From contig OX637295.1 of NCBI GenBank assembly GCA_951799445.1, forward strand, positions 14,880,001 to 14,944,000: a stretch of DNA of 64,000 bases, read 5' to 3'. The DNA is from Pseudisothecium myosuroides (taxonomy: Eukaryota > Streptophyta > Bryopsida > Hypnales > Lembophyllaceae). A program made the translations under genes and the position numbers. The notes below the pieces were generated by a model. That model saw only the letters and a list, made by a program, of their open reading frames with translations, had not been told where the DNA came from and did not search any database. Shown here one piece after another: positions 48,701-64,000 of the stretch; positions within the stretch are counted from its first letter, which is position 1; each line of letters starts with the position of its first letter.

Positions 48701-49728
48701 ATTGACCATATCTAATGTTGAAAAAGTGTGTAGTTTGAGCATTAGATTTATTTTTGTTGTCTCAGAATTTGTTCGATAATTTGTTGTCAATATTTATATT
48801 TTTTGTCCATTTATTTGTGTTAGAAATGTAAATGTAAATGTTGTATTTTGTTTAGCTTCTTTATTTTCAAGGTACACTTATAAGAATTTGATAGACCTTT
48901 GAATGATATGTTTTCTATCGAAGGCCAATCGTCCCATTGCAAATCAAATAATATAGCATAGAATTTGAGTATTTGTAGTCGGCTTTACGTAGTTTGTTTT
49001 AAAAAAAAATTCCAAGCCACTGCAAATGCGTCTTTTACATTTTTACTTTGCATATTGGAGTGTAATATAAGTATCTAACTTTGTATATTGTTCAAGTTCT
49101 TATAATAGGTGTTGTAATTTGTTGTTGATATGCTTTTATTAGAATGATTAATTTGTGACATAGCATTTTTCTATGATTGATGATAAGGTAGGTAGATGGA
49201 TTTAAGGTTTATTGTAAAGATATGTGATGGTTTCCTTGGTCTTTCTTGTTGTAGCTTTCGTAGGAAGGTGTGGATGGCTGTAATTTCTATCCTAAGTTAT
49301 TTTTAGAGGCCTTGTAGTCTTGCCAATATTTCTATTTTATTTTCAGGTTTGTATATCCCGTATGCCGCAGTTTTTGCAATCTAATTTCTAAAGCTTTGAG
49401 GAGTTAAGTGGTTTTTGTTTTAAGTTGGGTGGGTAGGCAGGTTCTTTATATGTAATGGAGTTAGATTGAAAGTATGCTTAAAATAGTTGTCTTCAAAATT
49501 AGATGGTTTGGGTGGTGGTTTGTTATACTAATCACTGTTAGAAAGGTATTAATATTGTAATGTTGTTTGGGTTTGTAATTGTATATGCTACTAGTCTAGT
49601 CCAATGTACTGCTTGTGATGTGTTCTAGTTTATTATGAGGGTAAGTTAGTCATTTTTAAACCATTGGTGGAGCCAAAAATGGCATAACACTTGTGAGAAG
49701 AATAAAATGTTTGAAATTGTATAGGATA
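45767..49728. other. Long AT-rich intergenic stretch
   Basis: Nothing identifiable as a gene, RNA gene or member of the repeat families above. Phrases such as AACTTCATCCA and GATGAAGTTTGATAAA recur in both orientations between about 46,900 and 47,360, probably as degenerate repeats. Confidence 0.4.
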
Positions 49729-49925
49729 TATGGGCAATTTCGTTAAAATGGCGATATTTTTTTTAAATGGCATGAAAACAGTTCAGAACGGCCATCCTGA
49801 AATCTATACTTGTCCTAGATGGTTCCGAATGGCCATCCTAAAATCTATACCAGTCCTAGATGGTGAAAATGGCACACCGTCAAAGTGGCACTTGCAATAC
49901 CGTCATTTTAACGAAATTGCCCATA
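49729..49925. mobile_element. MITE, GCCATTTTAA family, copy 2, 197 bp
   Basis: The ends TATGGGCAATTTCGTTAAAA and their complement match copy 1 at 12.4 kb; pairing continues outward through ATA on each side (49,726-49,928). The interior holds two direct copies of about 42 bp built on GGCCATCCTAAAATCTATAC and GTCCTAGATGG, which are absent from copy 1. Confidence 0.75.
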
Positions 49926-52243
49926 TATGTAACAAAAGAAGAAAAATATGAATGTGTGGGCTTGAATGTAAGCGCAAGTTGATTCAGGGAGAGTTCATTG
50001 AGTATTGTGTAGGGGTCATTTTGAGGTAGTTTGTATTTGTAACGTTTATTAGAAGGGTCTAGGGCTTAGGGTTGACCTCAAGAGTCCACATTTGGTGTTT
50101 GCAAAGAATAGGCACTCATTTGAATAAACCAACAAATGTGCTAAGATGCTAAAAGTAATCGCTTCCATATTGAAAAGAATTAAATCCTCTCAAAAATTAA
50201 CAAATTAAAATGTATAAGTCATACATTTTTTATGTTTTGAACTTTCAAATAATTTGCTTTGACCTCCGGAAATGATAATCGTATATACAGTTTTAAAACC
50301 TTCAATCCACCTACAAACTCAACGTAATCTGAATCACCTTTCAACTATCAATGCACACTCGTGATTCTCGTCAATTTGTCTTTGACACAAAAATACTGCT
50401 ACTCCTTTCCTTCAAAATTCTGCTTAGACCCTAAGAATGATGTTTTGTATGTTTTGTAATGATTTCATTGATCATCAGTTCTAAATATTGCAAATCACAA
50501 ACATTTATGTTTCTGAAACCTAATATGGACACAAATTGCAAGATACAAAGACAAGAGAGACCACAGAAGTCTGTGGCACAACATGGCACTACCCCTGGAA
50601 TTTGTTCTCTTGATTAACAATCCTAAGACTTTGAACCGCACCAAGAACTGAAGTGATGAGAAGTGCATGGGCTCACAGGATTTGTGTGTCGAAGATAGAT
50701 ATCAAGGTTTCAGACTTCCAGACTCTTTAGAAGACAATGTGTTTTGTTGAAGCATGATTTGCCAAAGTCTCTAAAGTTTTTGTCTTTTAACTAGCTTTTG
50801 ATGTGGTTTATCTTCATTGTCAAATATTTTATTTAATTTGAGTTTTCTTGCACCTATTCAAGATAATTTCAAAATAATGTTGATTGAGCAATAGATGGTT
50901 TATAGTGTCATGTAATAAAAATAAAATATTGATATTGGAACACAATTTAACCCTAAAACAACAATGAAGACACCAAGGTTGGATGCATGACTTTCTCTAG
51001 AAACAAAGAATGCACCTCTTGGTCCAAAAATTGAATCATTTTTGAATGAGTGCTAATTGCCGAGGTTGCATCTTTCCAGGGTTTAAAAACTAAATATAAC
51101 TCACACATGGTATTTGACTACTTTGCAATGGATTTTGTCCTTTTACGGGTAAAGGCCTTTGGACTCCTAGGTTTCAAATGACTAACTCACCTTGTGTTTG
51201 AATTCAACATTCGGTGCCAAATAATTAATTCAAGTTGGCAAATGTGATTTGGCAAATGTCTAAAAATAGATAGATTTTCTTCCCCATATACACTTTAAAA
51301 AATAATAATACCCACTAAAATTCCAACATCTATTGCAAAAATATTTTTTGTTCACATTGGCTACCGGGTACTCTATTTTGATTTTTCATATTATAAAGAA
51401 TAAAATTCAAATGAGGACCAAATTTGTATCCATGGATTAAGACAACAACATTGCATATATTGGTTCAAAAATAATGAAAATTGGACAAATGAGTATCTCC
51501 ATATGGATTCTTGAAACTCCATAAGAAAATGTGAGACCCAAAAATGTGGTTGCCTTTGGTCTTCAAAGGGGTATACCAGGCTAAAAACACCAGCATCCTA
51601 TTTCTGCCATGTTACTTTTGGCCCCATTTCTGCCACCAAACCCATCCAAATCCATTCTCTTTTATGACAAAATTAGACCATTAATGCCACAAAGCATAAC
51701 ATGTCAATTTTTCATTGGTCAATACATAAGTGCTAATAGATACGGAGTGCATGGAAAGGTGGTTACAGGTTATTAATAGGACGTTTATGACTCCACTCTT
51801 TTGGCAATTTGTAATTTTAGGGCAGCCCACTTCAAAAATTCACAAAAATTACAATTTTAATCGGAAAATTATAATCCCACTTGCGTTTGATTTGTGAAAC
51901 AAGCGCACACCTCTGAAAAATATGTGTCTCTCTTCGAATTAGCCCCAAGATACTGCATTCAGATTGCAAATCAGGGTGGTAATAGGCTTATCTACCTTAG
52001 ACTTCACCAGCAACTTCGATTTCAAGTAACGTATCATCCTTGGAGGTCTGAATGTCCCCGCCTTCACTCTTCTGCCATCAATCCCTCCAATTCTGTTGCT
52101 CTTTCGATTTTGTCATTGTTTCCCGAGTTGTGCATTCCATTGGATCGTTGTTACGCACTTCTTGCCATTGTTGTTGCAATCCAGCAACCATTACGTTCCG
52201 ATTCGCATTCTTCCCAATTGGTTGGGTCGCTCGATCTGCCTCC
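49926..52243. other. Intergenic DNA and upstream region of the FAD monooxygenase gene
   Basis: No gene is seen from 49,926 to about 51,890. The region near 51,890-52,243 should contain the promoter and 5' leader of the downstream gene and has a more balanced composition. An in-frame ATG at 52,052 could extend the protein by 64 residues. No convincing TATA box could be singled out. Confidence 0.4.
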
Positions 52244-56894
<4,651 letters not shown>

Positions 56895-57734
56895 AAAAGC
56901 ATATTGAGCTTACATTTAATCTCAATGGAGCCCATTTATGTAGAGGTATCAACCAACCATTGGGTATGGAGAGCTTATTGCTTCTTGAGCATTATGGTGT
57001 CCCTTTAAGCATTATTGGATCCAACCATTGAGGTTATGTTCGGTAATGTGGAAGTAGCGCCGCCCTTTGGAGATAACACTCATGGATCAGCATGTTAATT
57101 TCTCATAGCGAGGCTCTGTTTTCATCTCATTTTAGGCCATTAGCCATATTTTTTATTGAAGGGACTGCACAATTTCCGGGGTCAATTTGTAAATAGTCTT
57201 TTTCCTTTGATTGGTGATCTGTGTTATGAGCTGTGCATTTGTGTACTCACCCCATAAACTCTGCAATTTGTGGGGTCTTAGGTTCTATGAATTCTAGAAA
57301 TCAAGGTTCTTATATATGTTTTGTGAGGTGCCCTCAAAACGAAAATATTGCATTGACTTTAGTATATATATTTGGTTACTGTTGATCAGTATTAGGATAG
57401 GGCAGGAGAAACATCTTCTGAGATGCATTGATGACTGAGTTTCTGAATTTAAATGTGAACGCTCCTGCGAGGTGCACGAGTTCTGGACATTTAGTCAACA
57501 CTTGGTCTCATTTTCGCAGCTGACCTGTCATTGCAAAAAGGTAGTACGGAGTAATTTTGTGGTCGTGCTACAATGCTTTTGATACAACCAGGTATGCCAG
57601 TCAAAGAACTGCTTTCACAAATGGTTGTCTGAAGAATCTTGTAGAATTTGGAGCCTTGCATGTAGGCTGAACCTTGATCCTTTGGTTATTGAATTTGTGT
57701 GTATCGCTACTGGTATGGAATTATCACCCGTGTA
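56895..57734 (+). other. 3' flank of the FAD monooxygenase gene
   Basis: The untranslated end and terminator should lie in this stretch, but no canonical AATAAA signal stands out near the stop codon. Otherwise nothing is recognised. Confidence 0.4.
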
Positions 57735-59131
57735 CAGTAAGGTCTACTTCATTTACGAATTTTTGAAATCGTAGGGAAGGAAATTTCACATTTGCCAACT
57801 TTGACAGCCTCCCGAGGGCTCAAAAATTGGTCTTTGACCATGAAATTTTTACCACAACTTAATCTTTAAGTTAATTATATGTGTACCAAATCTCAAGTCC
57901 AAATGATTTACACAGAAAAAGATATTCGAAATCTACCAACATGTGTAGCCGTGAGAAAAATTTCACTACTACCAACTTTGACACCCTCCCAAGGACTGAA
58001 TGTTTTTTTATTTTTTTATCAATTTTTTTTCATAGGACCATCTATATGTTGATTACATTTGTGAAAATTTTCAAGTCCAAAATACCCCCACAAAAATAGA
58101 TATTCAAAATCTACCAACATGTGTAGTTGTGAAACAATTTCACTATTACCAACTTTGACACTATCCCAAGGGTTGAGAAATTTTTTATTTACCATGAAAT
58201 TTTTATGATGAAATCATCTCTATGTTAATAACATGTATACCAAATTTCAAGTTCAAAAGATTCACACAAAAATAAATATGTTAATTCTACCAACACGTGT
58301 AGTTGTTAGAACGATTTTTTCAACCCTTGGGATAGTGTCATTTTTTGGGTTAAAATTTCACATGGATCTAGAAAGTCATTCTCACAACTACACATGTTGG
58401 TAGAATTAGAATATCTTTTTTTTGGTAAATCTTTTGACCTTGAAATTTGGCATACATTTTATCAATATAAATATGATCTCATTCCAAAAATTTCATAGTA
58501 AAATGTTTTTTTTTCAGCCCTTGGGATAGTGTAAAAGTTGGTCGTAGTGAAATTTTTCTCACGGCTACACATGTTGGTAGAATTAATATATTTATTTTTG
58601 TGTGAATCTTTTGAACTTGAAATTTGGTATACATGTTATTAACATAGAGATGATTTCATCATAAAAATTTCATGGTAAATAAAAAATTTCTCAACCCTTG
58701 AAATAGTGTCAAAGTTGGTAGTAGTGAAATTGTTTCACAACTACACATGTTGGTAGATTTTGAATATCTATTTTTGTGGGGGTATTTTGGACTTGAAAAT
58801 TTTTACACATGTAATCAACATATATATGGTCCTATGAAAAAAAATTGATAAAAAAATAAAAAACATTCAGTCCTTGGGAGGGTGTCAAAGTTGGCAGTAG
58901 TGAAATTTTTCTCACGGCTACACATGTTGGTAGATTTCGAATATCTTTTTCTGTGTAAATCATTTGGACTTGAAATTTAGCACACATATAATTAACTTAA
59001 AGATTAAGTTGTGGTAAAAATTTCATGGTCAAAGACCAATTTTTGAGCCCTCGGGAGGCTGTCAAAGTTGGCATTTGTGAAATTTCCTTCCCTGCGATTT
59101 CAAAAATTCGTAAATGAAGTAGATCTTACTG
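57735..59131. mobile_element. Pogo/Emigrant-like foldback element, 1.4 kb palindrome
   Basis: The ends CAGTAAGGTCTACTTCATTT and, on the other strand, CAGTAAGATCTACTTCATTT are flanked by TA. TA duplication and CAGTA ends followed by a T/A-rich word are like the Emigrant/Lemi (pogo-type) MITEs of plants. Nearly the whole unit folds back on itself. Each arm consists of about three tandem units of roughly 180 bp containing ACCAACATGTGTAG, CCAACTTTGACAC and CATGAAATTTTTA. There is no ORF of note. It lies 840 bp downstream of the FAD monooxygenase stop codon. Confidence 0.75.
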
Positions 59132-59133
59132 TA

Positions 59134-59858
59134 CAGTGAAGTCCATTTTTGGATCCTTTTGTGATTAGAAGAACTTTGGGAGGCCCGTATACACTCAAAA
59201 ATGAACAAAATTTTGAATTGCAAATTGCTTTGGAATCACATTAAAGTCTACCTCATCATCATTACAAATACACATATGTAATTGAAAATCATACAAAGAG
59301 TTTGATGTTTTCTATACACTATCTACCATCTAGTGTTGACACCATTTGTAAAAATTACAACTTGTATTTAGTGGTACATACTGGTATTAGAAATGAACCT
59401 TCACAATTGCTTTAGAGATACTTGCTCCCATATCACCTTGATTGCTTGTATGATTTCTTGGTTGTTCTTCACTCCAATGCAAATAATCTTTAATAGAAAT
59501 GAACCTTCACAATTGCTTTAGAGATACTTGATCTCATACCACTAGAGTTGCTTGTATGAATTCTTGCTTGTTCTTCACCCCAATGCAGATAATCTTTGAC
59601 TATCTTCCAAAGGATTTCTATGAAATGGTAGATAGCGTATAAAAGAAATCCAAATTATTGTATGGTTTTAAATTATTCATTTTTCACTTGTTATGAAGTT
59701 GAAGTGCACTTCATTGCAATTTGTGGTTTCAAAATCAGTTCATTTTGTTTTTAAGAAAAAAAATCAATTTATTATTTGAGTATGCTAGAGCTTACTAAAG
59801 TTGAGGAACTTTCTAATGAAACTAATTGAAAAATTTGTAAATGAATTGGACCTGACTG
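59134..59858. mobile_element. Second pogo/Emigrant-like element, 725 bp, abutting the first
   Basis: It begins CAGTGAAGTCCATTT and ends, on the other strand, CAGTCAGGTCCAATTCATTT. TA lies on each side; the left TA (59,132-59,133) is shared with the preceding element. The ends are related to, but distinct from, those of the 1.4-kb palindrome. Inside, a segment of about 104 bp starting AGAAATGAACCTTCACAATT is duplicated in tandem (about 59,388-59,599). Confidence 0.65.
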
Positions 59859-61083
59859 TATAGTGTATATTCCAAATAACAAGATTAAAGTGGCTTTAAT
59901 CTTGCAAGGCCAAGAAGTGGTTGGTGTATGACTTCCAAGATTATTGTAGAAAATGAAGAATGCACCTATTGGTCCAAAAACAATCATTTTTAGCAAAGTA
60001 TCTTGGTGATAGGTCTCGTCCTTGTAGGATTAAAATACATCTTCCAACTAAATCCCAATGCTTAAATCAACCTCAAAACTTGCTTCTTTGTTCACTGAAT
60101 CCTCTTTAATGTGGTCGATCTAGTAGAAAATAGTGACAAAGACAACTTGTCTTCAAATCAATACAAATATGTTAAGAACAAATGTTTGAGTCATCCAATC
60201 TGAAGTATTATGAAAGATTTTATTTGGGCCTTTTTCTTGTCCTAAATGTGACATCATATAGGTTCCTTACACAATTGTCAAAAATTTAAAATGTAGACTA
60301 TGCATAATTAGATGATTACATGCATCACTCAAAATATTCTCAGAATATTAAAAATTGTATAATTACAGAGTATCATTAGAAAGAGTTGGATGTAGATGAG
60401 TCATTTAAAATATGGATTTGCCTACTTTGGTATAAAAAGACACATATTTAGCATTTTTGTTTCTTTGATTTTGGACAAAGAATGATTATGAATATTTTTT
60501 AATTTGATTTGTTGGTATATATTTAAGAAATCATTTTTAACATCAATATGTTTGGAGAGAGTGTTTGGTCATTATGTTTTGTAGTCTTGTTATGGATTGA
60601 TCTCTACAATTTGTAAGGTTTAGAAACTGTTTTCAAATAATAAAATAATCTAGGAATGAAGGTCAACTATAAAGTTACAAATTAAAGTGATAATAATGTG
60701 TTCAAGGAATGTAAATAGGTCCTAACTACCATCTTAATTTTAGAAACTCCAAGTAAATTTCAGTGTCATTTATACATGCAATGTTGCCATATATTGTCAT
60801 AATAAGAGGAGAAAAAAGAAATTAACTCAAACATCTAGCATACATTTGGTTCATTTAAAGGCCCAATCTCAAGATCCAAATGACAATGAGTAAGACACAG
60901 GAACCAATACTTCCTCCACACTCTGTTGACTTACAACCAAGAGTTGTTAGGGTTTCAATTCCACTTGGATAATTTACATCTATAGAGTAATTTTAGGTCA
61001 AGAACATGTTGTATATAAACCAAACTTTCTTCTAGTTCCTTTATCTAATTGATCACTTGTTGTAAGATCACAACAAGTAACTA
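59859..61083. other. AT-rich intergenic stretch
   Basis: No gene or recognised repeat. Confidence 0.4.
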
Positions 61084-61658
61084 CTCCCTCTATCCCACTA
61101 AAAACCTCCAAATGAGGCACAATTTCTGTCCTATTAAAAACCTCCATTTAGTGATTTTGACCTTTGAGTAAGCGTTGCTTGTATTGAATGACCTCATGAT
61201 ATTATGTGGCAAGCAATCAATGAACATTCATCTCCTAGTAAGCTTAGCCTTGCCCATATGACGCACCTTGTACTTGCTACTTCGTCAAATAGTTGTGTTG
61301 ACAATGGATTCGGGGACCACTTTGGTGCTATGGAGATTTGTTCATAAAGGGGGCTAGGTTTTGTAGATGCGGTATTTAGGTTGAGAGCATATATTTCTAC
61401 AATCCCATTGTTGCCACCAACCTTTAAAGCGTCAAAAATGATGAGCTGGCGGCATTTATAAAAGTTGCTCAAATATGACACAGACTGTCCACATAGATTT
61501 TAGGTGCCTAAACGATGGCGTCTAAGTTGGAGATTTTGCATAGATCTAGGGGATAGATTATTAGTTTTAGAATTTATGTATCACTAGCACAAAGACTAAA
61601 AATATGGTTAATCCCTCATGGGGAAGGTTTTTGGAGGTTTTTAGTGGGACAGAGGGAG
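61084..61658. mobile_element. Stowaway-like MITE, 575 bp, separate subfamily
   Basis: The ends CTCCCTCTATCCCACTAAAA and, on the other strand, CTCCCTCTGTCCCACTAAAA continue with ACCTCCAAA. TA flanks both sides (61,082-61,083 and 61,659-61,660). The word after CCC differs from the 16.1- and 21.2-kb elements, so it is a different subfamily. The interior is of balanced composition and has no transposase motif. Confidence 0.8.
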
Positions 61659-62399
61659 TACATGGTATCAAAATAGTAAGATATTTTAGTATCTTAGCAA
61701 CATTTGAGTGATTAGGAAGTTGCAACAATTCATAATTGTAGAATCAAACCTGTAAAAATAGAATTGCAGAATTAGAACTATTCAATGAGAGCGGCAATTG
61801 TTGTGCAGTACCGTCATATAAAGATCTACACTTAGCAATGGATTCCAGCATCAAAAACAATCTTGAGTCCATAAAGCTAGTAGTACTATCAAACTACATC
61901 ATTTGGAGTTATAAAGTTAGAATGAAATTCATTTACAATAGGAGAAACTTCAATCTTATTGAGATTTTGTGTTATGGAAATGAAACTTGGAAGATGTTCA
62001 AAATTTGGCTACAGTGAGTTTGGGATCTATGAGTTATGTATAAACTACAACTAGAGTGTAGAGGTCGTGAAGGATTAAAAAGTTAGTAGTGGAAAAATGT
62101 CCACCAAAGTTGGGCAATATCTAAAATCTATATGAAAATTAATATGTATATATTTAAATAGTTAAAAAAATCTACATTGCTATAAAGTTTCAAGTCATTT
62201 GAAGTTATTGTCCATCATTTATGCTAAGCCAAAGTTAGGTATGGTAGTTTCTAGGGCATTGTAGGAATTATAGGATGGAGATTTAGAAAAAAGGAAATTT
62301 GAGAATAAGTTTAGAATTATTTAGGGTGTTTAAGGGTACAAAAGATTATATGCCAAGCATTTCTACAAAAAAAAAGGCCTAATGCTATTCCGAACCTAC

Positions 62400-62692
62400 T
62401 TTTACAACATTGTGACAATATCCGCACCACCTTTTTGTATGGTTTATTCAAAGAAACTAGTGTACATGGCCAACTTCTTAGTTTTCAAGCTTGTGGCCAA
62501 GAAAAACTAGCTCAACAAGTTTTTTTATAAACTAAAAAATAATTCTAGGACTTGATACAAATGCATTGATGCTGCCTTTCGCAGCATTAGCCTACACCCA
62601 AGCAAATTAGATAGAAACTTGTACTACATGCATCATCAGAAAGAAACACTTATCCTAATGCTCTATGTTGACGATCTTTTCATCACAAGTAG
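62400..62692 (+). pseudogene. Copia reverse-transcriptase fragment
   Basis: A plus-strand translation with a few breaks follows the reverse transcriptase of the 39-kb copia element: DNIRTTFLYGLFKE, a degenerate KLNKSFYGLK-like segment, then YKCIDAAFRSISLH, NLYYMH and LMLYVDDLFIT. The YVDD catalytic box is present at about 62,667-62,678. At least two stops are present, and both flanks lack copia sequence, so it is a truncated relic. Confidence 0.8.
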
Positions 62693-63266
62693 GGTGGTTG
62701 CAAAAAAATAATTGTCCTTTTTTTTGATCCCCTAGGCTTTAGATGGGTGTTTTTTTTGTTATAACTTTTTTGGTGTATATCTAATATATATGAAGTTTGA
62801 AATGAAGGTATATATAATAGCTGTAGATATTGGGTAACTTTTTACATTTAAAAAAAAACAATAATATTTTTAAAGAGATTTTGATTGGATGTCTATTTTT
62901 GTCATTTTGACTTTTGCTAGATTTTAGTCCTTTTGTTACTTGAAAATTCAAATTTTAGAACCAAAAATTAGAGAAGTAGTTGTTGTATTAAGATTGTACA
63001 CAATGATAATGAGGTTTTATGCAAATTTTGACATGTATGATATGCACCCGGGCTCAAAATGTGCGTCTTTTGCCCAAAGACTGGAATGAAAAAAGAAATT
63101 TCTTTCAAAAGTATTTGGTGCAATTTAAGCGCATCAAAGTGCCTAAAAATGATAATTTTTAAATTCATTTTTATATATTTTTTATATTACTAAAATTCAA
63201 AATGTTAATATATCCATTTTTTGCTAATTTTTGGTCTCTCCAGCTTTGTGACACCTTTTTGCAACT
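62693..63266. mobile_element. Possible insertion with GTTGCAAAAA ends
   Basis: The copia fragment stops at AGTAG (62,688-62,692), followed by GGTGGTTGCAAAAAAA. At 63,266 the sequence TTTTTGCAACT is followed again by AGTAG. The pairing GTTGCAAAAA ends and the repeated pentamer suggest an insertion of about 574 bp, but copia coding sequence does not clearly resume beyond it. Confidence 0.35.
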
Positions 63267-63271
63267 AGTAG

Positions 63272-64000
63272 CAGTGCATAATATTGCATTAATTATTTTA
63301 ATGAATTTTAAATGAATTTTAATATTTTTTTTACTGATTTAAAAAAAAAATTATTTTTATTTAAAACATACTTTAAATGTTTTTATATATTTAATAATTA
63401 AAAAAAAATATTAATAATTTTTTAATTCAATTTTATGATTTAAACTACACTGCTCTCGCACAATACTTGTAGTAGTTGTAGCAATGGCAATCCTATGGCC
63501 AACAACATCGTTTTTGAAACAAAATACATTAAGTGTTTTTTGCAACTACCAAGTAGTTTTGACAGTCTTGTCTCTTGGTTGAAGTACTTCTTCAACATAG
63601 AATTCAAAATGACAAAGTCCACCATTTATTTACCTTAAAATCTCTTTTGAATGCGTCATCTTACGCGGGTTTTTTCACCAATGGCTTATACCACATTTAT
63701 CTTCTAAGAATTTGGCATGGCTTGATGGTAAGCGGTGAGCTTGTCCGAACTCCACTGCTTAAAGGTCACCTTCTCGTTATAGATATGCAGGGTGAAATGC
63801 CAGAAACACTTGCCAATTTTGTTGCATTTTTACAATATTCATAATTTTTCTTCTGGAGTACTATAAATTTAGAAAAAAATTTAAAAAAAATAAATAAATA
63901 TGGCTAACGTATACACCTTCAAGATGAAGGTAACCACCAAAAGAAATGCATAGAAAGATTCTTTAAGCTAGAGAACTAGAAAAGTGTCAAATCTCAAGAA
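63272..64000. other. AT-rich stretch to the right edge
   Basis: No gene is supported. An 89-codon ORF at 63,575-63,844 shows no recognisable domain. Confidence 0.4.

Overview
The window looks like nuclear DNA of a land plant, most likely a seed plant. The evidence is spliced genes with GT-AG introns, a plant-type GDP-mannose pyrophosphorylase start, a multi-exon FAD monooxygenase of a plant organellar type, and a dense layer of plant-type transposons (Ty1-copia, a large solo LTR, CACTA, Stowaway-like and pogo/Emigrant-like elements). The species cannot be named from this sequence. The DNA is AT-rich and mostly non-genic; only two host genes can be supported.

Layout. The left edge (1-369, minus strand) holds the first coding exon of a mannose-1-phosphate guanylyltransferase gene that runs out of the window. 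From about 0.4 to 31 kb I see no host gene. This stretch is AT-rich intergenic DNA with transposon-like units: five copies of an approximately 0.7-0.93 kb family bounded by TTAA (1.5, 7.9, 18.3, 28.7 and 29.6 kb; a sixth lies at 44.8 kb), a 1.9 kb element carrying eight long hairpins (9.7-11.7 kb), Stowaway-like elements (16.1 and 21.2 kb), CACTA-type MITEs and other short inverted-repeat units.

The block 31,998-43,873 is one decayed Ty1-copia retrotransposon on the minus strand, with three younger insertions inside it. A 998-bp CACTA element sits in the start of gag (TSD CTA), a 4.9-kb solo LTR of a second retrotransposon sits between pol and the 3' LTR (TSD GGCGG), and a 265-bp CACTA-type MITE sits inside the 3' LTR (TSD AAT). 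The empty site for the MITE is visible in the 5' LTR.

The second host gene, at 52.2-56.9 kb on the plus strand, is complete: twelve exons encode a protein of about 720 residues of the FAD-dependent monooxygenase (UbiH/PheA-like) family with a probable organelle-targeting N-terminus. Downstream lie two abutting pogo/Emigrant-like elements (57.7-59.9 kb), the first a 1.4-kb palindrome made of tandem units, then another Stowaway-like element and a copia reverse-transcriptase fragment (62.4-62.7 kb).

The two host genes are unrelated metabolic genes and do not form a functional cluster. The features most worth following up are the TTAA-bounded family, which has piggyBac-like ends and at least one matched TTAC variant target duplication, and the hairpin-array element, whose spacers also invert around its centre. 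All assignments were made by reading the sequence, without database searches.
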